Shown here: positions 33,554-45,217 of the stretch, piece after piece
How positions within the stretch are numbered: the first letter of the stretch is position 1
Layout: every line of letters begins with the position of its first letter
NCBI GenBank assembly: GCA_029891345.1
Contig: CM057006.1
Location: 43,747,056 to 43,811,055, forward strand
Source of the DNA: Dryococelus australis
Taxonomy: Eukaryota; Arthropoda; Insecta; Phasmatodea; Phasmatidae
DNA: 64,000 nucleotides
Direction: 5' to 3'
The notes under the pieces: model-generated
What the model saw: the letters and a program-made list of their open reading frames with translations, nothing else
The model's database searches: none
What the model was told of the DNA's origin: nothing
Translations under genes and position numbers: made by a program

Positions 33554-34040
33554 GCGAATACGTCGTGTTGCATCCGGCTTACGCCACGTGGATCTTCGTG
33601 AGCAACCGAGAGAAGTGAATTTCTTTTTTCGATATACAAAAGGTTTCTATGATTTTTTCCTCCTCCCTTTAGGGCTTTGTTGTTATATTTAATTTGCATA
33701 AACGAGAAGGAATTACCCTAGGCGGTAGCTGCCTTGCGTCAGGATTGGCAGAACTGACGCAGAGTTGTCGCGCTTTGTGCGGCGCGGAGAGGGTTATTTT
33801 GGTTTGCCTGGCGTAAAATATTACTTGAGCAGCATAAAATTCTTCAAGGCGTTGCAAACGACTGTAAACAAAAGAAATTAATTAATTAAAAATTAAAATT
33901 CCATGCAAATTTTTTTTTGTTTAAACAAAACTATGACCATTTCTTCATTTAATGAGTGCATGAAGCCTGTCCATTTGGTTTAAGTTAGTCTGCAGTGTAT
34001 GACGTTTACATCTCAGTTTATGTTACCCTCCCTGGCAGCA
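33554..34040. other. No gene recognised
   Basis: No repeat or coding structure seen. Confidence 0.5.
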
Positions 34041-34362
34041 GTGATGTTAGACGTACCATTTTCATGGTACGTGTACCATAATCTGATTACAGTAAAAATA
34101 TGCAGCTAATGACTCTAAAGCATAGTAAAATATGAACAGTTTGTAGCGCTTGGTTTAAGTCAAAAGCCGAATCCCTATGATTTATCTCGAACTAGAGGTA
34201 TCTCACTTGTCTTTGATATCAGTAGTGTAGACGTTCCTACAACTGTTGTGTAATGAAAGCAAAGCAAACATTTGTTAGAAATGTACCGTAATTTTGTACC
34301 AGTGTACCATTATTTTGAATGCCCCGTACCATGATGGAGCACTGACGATCTAACATCCCCGC
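34041..34362. repeat. Palindrome-bearing segment with GTACCAT motifs
   Basis: A perfect hairpin ACGTACCAT-TTTC-ATGGTACGT lies at 34051-34072. GTACCAT-type motifs recur at about 34073, 34305 and 34326. GATGTTAGA (34043) is inverted relative to GATCTAACATC (34347), so the segment may be a small TIR element of about 320 bp. Confidence 0.35.
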
Positions 34363-35384
34363 CTGTCACCCGCGCACCACATATGTTTACAGAATTGGGG
34401 ACCGCAGACTGGTGTCAGCGCGTAAAACCCTGTACACACGATCACCCCACTGTCCGCACGGCTCCGCGGCAAAACCACTATTAACCGTTCACACATTCGC
34501 TGTGTACCTACGAGATTCTATATCGAAACGACGGTTGGTGGGTTGGATAGGGCGGGGGAGGCGCATTTTTTTTTAAAATCTAACAACGTGTAGCAGAAGA
34601 AATGCCTTGCTAGAGGCATAACTATTTTGAATTAAATAAAAGCGAATTACAAAAAATAGAAACTCTATTACTTGCATTAATTAAAAGCAAGGATTTTTTT
34701 TTCTTTGGTACGCAGTTAAAAAAAATCGCACACAAAGTAAAAACTCCTATTTTTCAATTTCATTTTTTTAAATCTGAAAATAATCACGATCAGGTCCCTC
34801 AAGGCTATGTATGTAACTGCACGAAGGCGTTTTATGAATTTTTAAAATTGTTCTATGGGAAATTTTGGCATATCAGTATCTTCTTTGCTTTTTGTGTGTG
34901 TGTGAAATAACTTTTTCTAAACACATTTTAGTAAGATAATATCGTTATGCTCTCCTTGTTTCATTTTTTTTTAAACGGTTGGTATGTTTTTTTTTTCTGC
35001 TCTGCAAGAAAAGTAAAAATAATGACATTGACATAGTTTCAGTGTGATCATATGCAGTCGAGGTTATTATTTGCGTATAGTGCCACGCAGAAGTGATTCT
35101 CTGCAGGAAATAGGCAGAAAACTATATTGTTTTGCATACGCAATCGGGATTGAACTTAATGATGGCAAATGTTCATTGTGAATATCAAGCTTTTTGTTTA
35201 CTGGCATACTGGGGACGAGCTATGTATGTACGACTCAAAACGTGATATATATACATATAAGCAGTTTCCATCACAGTAGTTGGAAAAACAATGGTACGTG
35301 TTAGGGATTCAATCTCGCCTTCCGCTGTAGTATTGTGTCACATCAACGTATAACGCCACTTGAGGGAGGAGGGTCATGAACTGT
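34363..35384. other. No gene recognised
   Basis: AT-rich with many T8-T10 runs; no ORF or repeated block recognised. Confidence 0.5.
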
Positions 35385-35800
35385 TGGTTTATAATCCACT
35401 CATGATTACTTCACATTTTTCTGAAGGCCTGCTAAAGTTGTACTCCCAGGATATTCCTCCGCCTCGTGCAAACTAAGCGTAACTAAGTCCGGGAAATTAC
35501 ACCACGGGAAAACGCACCGCTTTATTGCGCACTCAGTTGTAACCGGCCATTCACGTTAAAGTGAAAGCCTTCTCATTTGGAATAATAGTTAATTAGTATG
35601 CTTTACTTTAGTCTTGGACGTTAACTTCCGAGTGCGGTGGAGTATACACACTGTGTTTATTACTTACATGGCAATATTTATTTTAAAAGATGCTTAAAGG
35701 ATAAAAAATGGCTGAAAGGAAAAAGTAACCAGGCCGTCAAAAGTGCTCACTTTACCGTGAACAGCCTATAATATTATATTGCATGAAAACTATTGACTGA
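35385..35800 (+). mobile_element. TATAG-3 remnant interrupted by TATAG-2
   Basis: 35385-35542 is the left part of TATAG-3 (ATAATCCACTCATGATTACT, GATATTCCTCCGCCTCGTGC). TATAG-2 occupies 35545-35770. Beyond it TTATATTGCATGAAAACTAT resembles the next block of TATAG-3 (TTATATTTTGCGTGATAACT). TATAG-3 was therefore already present when TATAG-2 inserted. Confidence 0.6.
35545..35770 (+). mobile_element. TATAG-2 element nested in TATAG-3
   Basis: GGCCATTCACGTTAAAGTGA at the left and CTCACTTTACCGTGAACAGC at the right. The left TIR is diverged and the family's GAGCACTTTT block is partly deleted. Confidence 0.75.
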
Positions 35801-35881
35801 AAAAAAATTCGCAAAAAACGTTATTGATTACATTGAAACAAAAGTTATGACACGAATTTGAAGTACCTGCTTAAGTGGTGA

Positions 35882-36306
35882 TAAAGACTGTTCACGATAA
35901 AGTGAGCACTTTAGAAAAGAACCTTACAAAAAAGTTACTGCCCTTGTATGCTTATATTTTAATGGGCGCAATGAGTGACATTCGCCCAGTAAAGTTGGTA
36001 GCGATGGATGGAAAGTAGCCCCATATCTTAACGTCGAATAAAAAGTGTTAGGTGACCATTTGTGTTAACTTAAAATTTTTTTTTAGCTTAATTAATTTTT
36101 TTTTAATCCATCGAACTGTAAAAATGAGCAGATTTGTAAAGTATTTACTTCCTTAATAATTTGACAGTTTCATTTGACCGACGCATGAATAAAGTGGTCC
36201 CATGGCAATGTTAATCTTACATAAGGCGGAAGAATGCACGACGTGTATAAAAGTAGATCTTAAGCAGGATTTTGAAAAGTGCTCACTTCACCGTGAACAG
36301 CTTATA
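35882..36306 (+). mobile_element. TATAG-1 element, full length
   Basis: AAGACTGTTCACGATAAAGT to CTTCACCGTGAACAGCTTAT, 425 bp, all interior blocks present. Confidence 0.8.
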
Positions 36307-36784
36307 CCTACCACTAACTCTTGTAACGTTCACATTACTTTTTTCATCCCCAGTGTTGCAACATAAGGTATTGTTGGCCTTGGAAGTTGTTTTTAAACAC
36401 CTGATAGTAACTCGCACACTAGAGCCCGTGATGCGATACCTCTTTGTAAATTCTGGCGTGTCAAGGACTGTCCAGTTGTGTCACCCACGGAACAAGCTAT
36501 CTCCCTATATATGCTAGTTCCTGAGCGTGGCCATGATTTGGCTTTTTCGGCAGCATCCGTGAAACAGCGAACGTACTAGGGATACAGTGTTGAGGGATCA
36601 AGTACGAAACCATAGGAGCTTTCGTGATCGGAAGATTTCATACAAAGAATATTACATAAGAAATTGTCTTCGTAGTTTTGAAAGTTTCCTTCCTGTGGCA
36701 CGACATTAAGTTAGCTCTCTCATTCACCCGTGTTGCTCTCGTGTGAGGCAAGTAACTTTAGACATCGTTCCTTATAATGATAAG
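36307..36784. other. No gene recognised
   Basis: An 81-codon ORF starts in the TATAG-1 terminus and is not credible as a gene. Confidence 0.5.
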
Positions 36785-36960
36785 AACGTCAATTGTGCGC
36801 CACTGGTGTGCCACCGATCTAAGGCGCGGGAGGTTCTGGGTTCGAATCGTGGGTAAGGCATGGGTGTTAATTAAAGGTATGTTATAAGTTAGCCTGTAAG
36901 CCGTCCCCTGCTAAGCTTTACAGCACAAAACCGGGGATTTTAAAAAGCCCTTTACAATTA
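36785..36960 (+). repeat. tRNA-derived SINE, different family, with B box
   Basis: TTCTGGGTTCGAATCGTGGG contains a canonical B box (GGTTCGAATC). Upstream GCGCCACTGGTGTGCCACCG is a possible degenerate A-box region. The body (TGTTAATTAAAGG, AAACCGGGGATTT) ends near an AATTATT-rich tail. Unlike family S; the only copy I see here. Confidence 0.5.
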
Positions 36961-37354
36961 TTAAAAGTTGAAAAGGTGGAAGGGGGTGGGTGGGGGATAT
37001 AACTTCCCTGTTAATCGGCCTTATACGGCTTCATTTTTTATCCTTCCACAACTTTTTAAGATAAATATTGCCATTTATTTTTCGCGAAAATATTTCAAGA
37101 CTAGTTGCACTCCAAAACACTTTTGTTCATATGTACTTTCGTGGTTTGATGATTTTAAATGTCACGCGCCTCAAGTGTCTGCGAATCATAGACGTTCAGT
37201 ATAGGAGTACTTTATTCTGATTGGCCAAGTCAAATAAGAACATGTCTTCTCACGTAAATACGCGGGCAATAACCAAAGGAAGTTGTGGTTGTTGATGTAG
37301 GATATTTAAATCTAGCATGGCCATAAATATTTTCGCGTAAAAAAAACCTGTCTC

Positions 37355-37497
37355 TACGTGTAAGTAATAAACACAGTGTATATATTTCACCGGACTCGAA
37401 AGTTAACATATATGGCTACAATAAAATACATTTGGTGACTATTACTGCAAATGACAGGGCTTCAAAAAGTGCTCACTTCACCGTGAATAGCTTGTAC
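37355..37497 (-). mobile_element. TATAG-2 fragment
   Basis: TAATAAACACAGTGTATATA, then CTCGAAAGTTAACATATATG and GTGCTCACTTCACCGTGAAT. One TIR and the adjoining interior only. 36961-37354 holds nothing recognised. Confidence 0.65.
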
Positions 37498-38105
37498 TTA
37501 ATTTAAAAGTTCCGAAGTGCCAGCCACGCGCTCGTGTAAGCGTGTTCGCAAAGGAAAGGGGATAGTGTGTGTCGGGATTTTCGTGCCATCTGTCTTGCAG
37601 CCGCCACTCGACATCGCAGGTTCTTTGTCGCGGGGGGAGACAGCCAGGGAATGGCACTGGTTAGGATACGTTATATATATAAAAAAATAAGTACGCCTGT
37701 TCCTTGAGCCCAGCACGCAGGCATACAACATACACGCATACAACACACACAGTAAAGTGTGCGTGTACGCGGCGAGACAAACTTTCGATGTCGGCGGCTT
37801 TAGGCCCCAGCAATTCGGACAGGGAAAACGAACCCTAAAGCCTGATACAGACGGGCATATTTTGTGAACAAGAAAGTGATCACCAGAAGGTTAACAAGAA
37901 TGCGAACATCCTCTTGTATTAAAGTCCCATTGACATACTGTACACACAGTAGAAGTACTCGAATGTTGCAGCATGCCTGTCGCTCACATTTACCACAACA
38001 TAAAAAAAGATTTCACAGACCAAACAAATCAGTAATACAGAATTAAAATCCGTTTTCTACTCTCCAGTTTACAATATCAGCATAAATAAACATACGGGAA
38101 CTACA
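37498..38105. other. No gene recognised
   Basis: Short ORFs of 60-82 codons without motifs; a CA-rich stretch at about 37740. Confidence 0.5.
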
Positions 38106-38360
38106 TAAATGTGACGCGTTCTTAGAAAAGGTACCTTAGGGCGAAAACGTAAGTTTTTCAGGAAGCCCAAAAAAAGGTTGAAAATGCGAAAATTATAGTT
38201 TTTTTAGGTATAATAGTGAACGGAACTTGGGGAGAGTATAAACTCTACAAGTGTGCGACTTGTTTCATTGAATTCCTCGTAGAGTAGTGTACACAAACAG
38301 CCCAAAACCCGAAAATGGTTTCCACCCTAAGGCACCTTTTCTGAGAACGCATCACAAATG
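38106..38360. mobile_element. 255-bp fold-back element with long imperfect arms
   Basis: GTGACGCGTTCTTAGAAAAG with GTACCTTAGGGCGAAAACG is inverted relative to CACCCTAAGGCACCTTTTCT with GAGAACGCATCACA; arms are about 50-65 bp around a loop of about 130 bp. Transcripts would fold into a long hairpin. MITE-like, family unknown; not seen elsewhere in the window. Confidence 0.7.
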
Positions 38361-38519
38361 TATAAAACGCAAACGTAAACAAACGACTTGCACAAGAAGG
38401 TGAACGAAATACAGAACCGTCTCTAAACGATTCTAGCTGGCATGCAAGCCCTAGTATGCACATCGCTTGCATACACGTTAGCCAGTCAGACGATGCAAGT
38501 TGATTTGAACAATAAGGTG

Positions 38520-38763
38520 TATAGGCTATTCACGGTAAAGTGAGCACTTTTTAAGGCCCTTCTAAAATTTTCTTTTAACCAATTTTTTTTTATCTTACAG
38601 CCACTTTCTAATATCAAAATTACCTTGTGACTAATAAATACAGTGTGTACTTATACCACGCTCAAAAGTTAATGCCTGAGGTTGCAATAAAACCTATTTA
38701 TTAGTGGTTAGTGCCTATTGGGAGGGCCTTGAAAAGTGTTCACTTTACCGTAAAAATCCTATA
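38520..38763 (-). mobile_element. TATAG-2 element, complete
   Basis: TATAGGCTATTCACGGTAAA at the left and TTCACTTTACCGTAAAAATC at the right. The interior is in the orientation of 37355-37497, opposite to 27049-27288. Confidence 0.75.
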
Positions 38764-39710
38764 CAAGAAAATTAAGCGCGTGTAACAGGAATTAAACTAA
38801 AGATATCCTAGGTAGAGGGTCTACGTCGTGGAACTCCAGCATTAAAATATATATATATTTTTTATTTTACTTATTCAAACTTAATATTTCTGCCTGTGCG
38901 TCGCGTAAATATACAATAAACGATAATGTAGCTTTTTTCTTTTTAGATATTTTAGAAAATGTGCTTGGTTTCACAAATTTTCATTTTGATGTTGGTAGCA
39001 CAGGATTCTTTGTCTGTGTGGCCTTGAACAGTGCTATTACATACCACGTGTATTTTCATGAATATTAGTACGAGAATGATTATAAGGTAGTATTTCATCT
39101 CCGATTCTTGTTCTCTCGAATGCATTTGTGCTATGAAAAAAACTGTAAATGAACGACGCGATCTATTAAATAGCCTGTCGGGAAATAAAATAAAACACCG
39201 GCTGGAGACGCCGTGTATATTGTCTGCCAATATAAGAAAGTTGACATTTCTAGTTTACCCTGTGTTCTAACGTTGGCAGTACCGTAGAAGTTACTCCAGT
39301 AAACAAATGAACAAGATAAGGTTCTCTAATTGCACTGCTAAGTTTGCAACTCTTTCCTTACGCATCTTTGGGGGTTTTAATATCGTCTCGCTTTGACTGT
39401 AAACCCCAATGTGCATAGACACTGTAGAATTAGGGGGGATAGGGGTGGGACATTGCCTACCCCAGGTTAATGTTTGGAAGAGGCTAGAAAAGGGAAAAAT
39501 TTTCTGTAGCATTAAAGGAAGGGTAATTTTTGTCACTTTCACACAGTCTGTAACTTAGCCTCTGAGTATCAGCCTATCGGCGAGCATTACCAAACCCGGC
39601 TGCCACATTTGTCAAGCGCCCGCCCCGTTATAATAAGTGTGTTGTAAAATATCTCAGTTGTAGAAATATGAAATAATTTTTTTTTTTACATAAACAGGAA
39701 CATTTGAATA
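38764..39710. other. No gene recognised
   Basis: AT-rich; ORFs under 93 codons without motifs. Confidence 0.5.
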
Positions 39711-41064
39711 TCTACCTGTATAATAAGTAGACGATCTCTGTCTGTCTGTCTGTCTATCCGTCTGTCTTTAATACCTCTGAGTCCCTTGAAACTCAACAGA
39801 AGTTCTTCCAATTTTGCAGACCGAATCCTCAGGGTAAAATACAGGCCAAGTTCGAATTTCAGCAAAATCAGTTGATGTAATCATTAAGTTTTGCCTTGAA
39901 AACTCATTTTTAAATTACTTTTTTCCTATAAAAAGTTTTTTATTAATGCATACAGAATATCGCTTAGAGATATGAAGGTAATGGAATACCATTTTTGCAT
40001 TTTTGTTTACTTTAAATGTCTCGCTTTAATATTGAGTTAATTTCCAAGTGGGGTCTTAGTGGCTCAGTGGATAGAGCGATTCCAAGTGGGGCCGTAGTGT
40101 CCCAGTGGATAGAGCGATTCCAAGTGGGGCCTTAGTAGCTCAGTGGATAGAGAGATTCCAAGTGGGGCCGCATTGGCTCAGTGGATAGAGCTATTCCAAA
40201 TGAGGCCTTAGTGGCTCAGTGGATAGAGAGATTCCAAGTGGAGCCGTAGTGGTTCAGTGGATATAACTATATCAAGTGGGGTCGCAGTGGCTCAGTGGAT
40301 ATAGATATTCCAAGTGGGGCCTTAGTAGCTCAGTGGATAGAGAGATTCCAAGTGGGGCCTTAGTAGCTCAGAGGATAGAGAGATGGCAAGTGGGGCCACA
40401 GTGGCTCAGTGGATAGAGCGATTCCAAGTGGGGCCACAGTGGCTCAGTGGATAGAGCGATCCAAGTGGGGACTCAGTGGCTCAGAGGATAGAACTATGTT
40501 AATTGGGGTCGCAGTGGCTTAGTGGATAGAACTATATAAATTGGGGCCGCGTAGGCAAAGTGGATAGTTATATATCAAATGGGGTCTTAGTATCTCAGTG
40601 GATAGAGAGATTCCAAGTAGGTCCGTAGTGGCAGTGTTGATAGATATATATAAAATGGAGCTTTAGCAGCTCAGTGAATTGAGAGATTCCATGTGGGGCC
40701 GCAGTGGCTCAGTGGATATAGATATTCCAAGTGGGGCCTTAGTAGCTCAGACGACAGAGAAATGGCAAGTGGGGCCACAGTGGCTCAGTGAATAGAGAGA
40801 TTCCACGTGGGGCCTTAGTGGCTCAGTGGATAGAGAAATTGTAAGTGAGGCCGCAGTGTCTAAGTGGATAGATAAATATTAAATGGGACCGCAGTCGCTT
40901 CAATGATGAGTCAATTTCACATAATTTCATTATTGCCTCTATATATATATATAGGCAATATTTTTTTCGGCCTTTGTATAGTAACCAAATTTTTTGACAT
41001 GGTAACTGTTTTAGCCCCGTGACAATACAAAAAAAAAAGGTCACGTGTTTGGTCACCTAGTATT
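39711..41064 (+). mobile_element. Element E, expanded-array copy
   Basis: Same flanks as 12747-13345, inverted. Left: TATAATAAGTAGACGATCTC then (CTGT)n. Right: CCGTGACAATACAAAAAAAA and GTCACGTGTTTGGTCACCTA. The left unique part (AACTCAACAGAAGTTCTTCC, CAAGTTCGAATTTCAGCAAA) is conserved between copies. The difference in length comes mainly from the central array of about 22 units. No ORF. Confidence 0.65.
40044..40903 (+). repeat. 38-bp tandem array of tRNA D-arm/A-box-like units, about 22 copies
   Basis: Unit CCAAGTGGGGCC.(T/C)AGT.GCTCAGTGGATAGAG..ATT; the first three starts, 40044, 40082 and 40120, are exactly 38 bp apart. T(A/G)GCTCAGTGGATAGAGC matches a tRNA D-arm, with GCTC pairing with GAGC, and fits the RNA polymerase III A box T(A/G)GCNNAGNNGG. 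There is no B box in the unit. Units vary by point changes and small indels. Confidence 0.9.
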
Positions 41065-42104
41065 ATTATATTTGGGTCTTTAAATGTATTAAGAAACTGC
41101 TTGAACAGACAAAATGCTAAATTTTTACCTTCGTAGTAAAAACGTTCTGAATCATAGACTAACTTTACAAACTAACCTCGGCTGTTAAACGTAGATGAAA
41201 TAATTTTTATTTATTCACAGTTGCTTACAGTATAGAAAAAATTAATTCATATTTTTTTTCTGTAGCCGCACATGCTCCTCTCCCGTGTCCGAACAGTCGT
41301 TTCGGCATTCCTTTCTATTACTAACTTTCGCCCGTAATTAGATTTATTATAACAAAAAATGACACTTTTCAACAAATTCACTAAGAAACTCGTCGAAATC
41401 ATGTAACCCATTTTCTTGCAGCATCGCACATTGCTGCAAAAATTATTTTTTATTTTATTTATTTTTTTCGGAATTTACCTCTTTATCGTAAACTTGTACA
41501 CCGTTTTTTTTTTTTAAAGTCTAAATTTAACACTTGTTTCCTGGCAAAACTCATTTTTTTCTTAGGTGACACAAATATTGCTTTTGACGTAGATGCAATG
41601 CTACCTTTCGTCCTTTCATATCTGTTACATTGTGCCGTCACAGAAATCGCACGCTTTCGCCGTCAAATTGTTAATTTGTTTACAATTTATACTTTCGCGT
41701 TATATTTTTTTTTATAATTTAGTAAAAATATAATGCACACGAGAAATTACAGGGTGACCTTGATTGTGAACCACTTAGAGTTTGTAACTATTGATGCTAG
41801 CACAAACTTGCAGAACCCCATAATTCCAATGAAAACTTAAAACGCAAGCGAAACGGTGAGAATCGTCGAAAGTCCGCCGCGGTACTGCACACAAAGCAAG
41901 TGAGATAAAGAGATGAAGCTCAGTGCTGTTTAGGTGGGCCCAACGAGCTATATAGTAAACATAGAGAGGGTGACTGAGTGATTACAGCGCTCTTAGCGGA
42001 AGCCATAGGCAAACTGTCCTGCCATTTTCATTTCAGTCAAAACATTGTCAGCTGATTCTTATTGTCATGTTGATGCCGTGAATGAGACGGGATAAGTTTT
42101 TGAA
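41065..42104. other. No gene recognised
   Basis: AT-rich. CCAACGAGCTATATAGTAAACATAGAG at about 41940 (read in parts) and CCATTTTCATTTCAGTCAAA at about 42023 reappear inverted at about 45583-45715. The duplication around TATAG-4 therefore extends beyond the element. Confidence 0.4.
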
Positions 42105-42809
42105 CATTAATATACTGTTACGTGTGTTTCGTTTACAGCTGCTTGTAAAGTGGCGTCGCTGTGTGTGTGTGATTTCAAATGTTTGATGTGCATTATTTAT
42201 ACGTTTTAACTGTTAACTTTTTTTATTTACATCCAAGTCTGTTTAGTTATCACAACGTTGTACCTTTGCCCTAAGTGTTTGAAACACAGTCGTGTAGCGT
42301 GATTTGCCACAATCGCGACGAAATACTAAGCCCAGCCCTAATAAACAGTAGGTAGCAATACATATAAATATGAGCAGAATAAAAGTTACCGTAGGCTTAT
42401 TTGTTTACATGTTCACAGTTATTTTTTAAGTTTCTATGACAACAAATAAGCAACACGAGTTGCCTGCTTGACTTTAATGTGCCTTTTTCGTTTCTCTGGT
42501 TGTTCCTTCGTTCCAATATGTATTCCAACTGAGTCCGTCCTTTAGAAGAAACAACCCAACAAGTATCAATAACAAATGAATAAATACTACAGTTCTTTAC
42601 CTCGCAGTCACAACAGTGTTAAACACAGTCGCGGCAAAATATTAACGTGCATTACGTGTAATGTGCTATGTCGTGAAAAACAAATGTTAATTAAAAATAA
42701 CCGTAAGAACTATCGTCAATTCAGGAATTTTTAAAACATCATAAAGCTGACCTAAATTATATTAGAGGCCTAAACTATGAATATTCGTACGGAATGGTTT
42801 TTGAAATAG
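42105..42809 (-). mobile_element. TATAG-4 interior, truncated copy
   Basis: Matches the 60090-60850 part of the TATAG-4 copy in the same orientation: ACAACGTTGTACCTTTGCCC, ACTACAGTTCTTTACCTCGC, AAACACAGTCGCGGCAAAAT, ATTCGTACGGAATGGTTTTT. No TIR at either end. It is inverted relative to the neighbouring copy at 43317-45217. Confidence 0.75.
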
Positions 42810-42827
42810 GCCTATGACGATTTTTTT

Positions 42828-42990
42828 ATCAGGGAAATTGTGGGGTAAAACGAGTGGAGAATATGTACTTCATAATAATATTTACACATGGAAATACATT
42901 AATAGCCAAAAAGACATAACTGAACCAATACAAACACCTAAATTGATAGTTGGGGAGGGCAATGAAGATCAGGGAAATTGTGGGGTAAAA
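42828..42990. repeat. Pair of 23-bp perfect direct repeats, 140 bp apart
   Basis: ATCAGGGAAATTGTGGGGTA(AAA) occurs at 42828-42850 and 42968-42990. It could be an insertion footprint or a slipped duplication. The 68-codon ORF across it repeats the same residues and is not a recognised gene. Confidence 0.8.
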
Positions 42991-43316
42991 AATTACAAAA
43001 TACGTACATTTTCATTATAAGCTTTTATTTTCCTACAGTTCATAGCCCTCCCCATCAGGTGAAATATTGATGCGCCTCATAAAATCTGTGTTCTGTATTA
43101 ATAATAGAGTGGATTTATACTATTTTCCGTTTTTTTTCCTCCCCAAAAAAACCCTCTGCTTTACATTACCTCGACGATATGTTTACATTTACCGGAACCT
43201 GCTTTCCGTGAACACCCACAAAATATAATTTCCACGACGGTTTCAATACACGAAAATAATTATGTTGATTACGAGGTCAATCCACCAACTTTGTGGTTTG
43301 ATGCCAGACTGCTGCA

Positions 43317-45217
43317 TAGTCCATTCGCTACTGGAAGCAACTTTCTCGGAGCCCTGCTAAATATCTACTTGCTGGCCCGTTTCGTATCCTTCCGCCAAAT
43401 GTAAACAAACATTGCCAATTGACTGCCATGCAACATCTGTCAAAATCAATGTTTATATTCCATTGTGTGTGTACATATGTATGCATACTTTATCTACACC
43501 CAAAAATAAACATTGAAATGTGACTTCTACGTTTATAGCTGTAAAATGTGTTCTTTACTGTTTATAGCTTTTCAAAGAATTCTGACTTGCGTCGATTTAA
43601 AAAACCATTTCGCACGAATATTCACAGTTTATGCCTATACCATTATTTAGGTCAGCTTTATGATGTTTTAAAAATGCCTGAATTAACGGTAGTTCTTACG
43701 GTTACGTTACATTAACATATTTGTTTTCCACGACATAGCACATTACACGTAATGCACGTTAATATTTTGCCGCGACTGTGTTTAACACTGTTACAACTGC
43801 GAGGTAAAGGGTTGTGCTAATTATCCTTTTGTTATTGATATGTGTTGGGTCATTTCTTTAAAAGGACGGCCTCAGTTGGAATAAATATTAAAACGAAGGA
43901 ACAACCAAACGAAAAAGGCACATTGAATTCAAGAACGCAACTCGTGTTTCTCATTTTTGTCATACAAACTTTAAAAGATAGCGGTGAACATGCACGCAAA
44001 TAAGCCTACGATAACTTTTATTCCGCTCATATTTCTATGTATTACTACTTACTGTTTACTAGGTTTATTGAAATTTATCGGGCTGAACTTAGAATTTTTT
44101 TCTGGGATTGTGGCAAATTATATTACACAACTGTGTTTCAAACCCCTTAGGGCAAAGGTACAATGTTGTGATTAATATACAGACTTGGATTTAAATAATT
44201 AACTTCGTCATAAAAACAGTTCACAGTTAAAACGTATAAATAGTGCTAATAAAATAGTTGAAATCACGTACACACAGGGCCAGCGTATCGACTACGATGC
44301 ACAAAGGCACGCCATTCCACAGACGCAATAATTAACGAAACACATGTCACAGTATATTTATTACTGCCGTGGAAACACAGATTTTTCACAACATCGTAAC
44401 TTGCCTCAGTGGGTTTAAAAAACACAACGTCTACAAACGTGATGTAATTTGAAATATTTTTTCCGAGTAAGAATAATCTACGTTTTGTTTGGCAAAAAGC
44501 AACACGCCATGTCATGGCTCGCAACGTCTGCCAACTTCACATGGTAACTGCCCCGCCGTCATATCTAAATGTATTAAATTAAGTATTCAGACTTTAAAAT
44601 CTCTTTCAGTTGTAAATTACAAATTCAAAAATCATTATTTTGCTGCAATAAGTATGAAATATGCTACAATTGAAACATTTATAATTCCGTTGCTTATTAG
44701 CGAAGTGAAATTTCCCGAGTTTGAAAGAGACGAAGAAAGAGAGAGAAAGCTACAAGCCTCGCCAAGCAGACAGTTTTTCAGATGCTTTCTCGCTCGATAA
44801 AACAACACCGTACCATACTCACGATATTTTCCGCTCTTATTTTGAAATGTAAAAATGATATATGTTGCCATCGGGGCTACCTAAATATTTCAATAGGCAT
44901 CGGTTAATTTACAAATAGTATTCTAAAAAACTAGGTTAAAATAATATATTTACTGTGAACTATTTCTCACCGGTCGTTGCCAACACGTCGCTGCTCTCGC
45001 TGTTATTAATTCGTATTTAAAAGGAAATAAATATTACAAGTTATAGAAGATATTAAGGTAAAGTTTCATTTATTCAATAATACAGTACTCTAAGTTAACC
45101 ACAGTGTTATATATTGTGGTATACGGGTTATTGAAAAAACAAGTTGACATGTTATGCCTAGAGTGTTTTTTCAACGGTTGATTTTCATAAGTCGCTTCCA
45201 ATCGGGAATAGACTATA
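43317..45217 (+). mobile_element. TATAG-4 element, full length, about 1.9 kb
   Basis: Ends ATAGTCCATTCGCTACTGGA and GCTTCCAATCGGGAATAGAC are inverted. Subterminal GAGCCCTGCTAAATATCTAC and TATCCTTCCGCCAAATGTAA are related to TATAG-1 and -3 subterminals. No ORF exceeds 103 codons, so it is a long non-autonomous element. The copy at 59250-61121 is inverted and similar in length. Confidence 0.8.

Noticed and set aside
40044-40903. Regular array considered as CRISPR
   Set aside because: Units are contiguous, without unique spacers, in a eukaryotic sequence and part of a mobile element.
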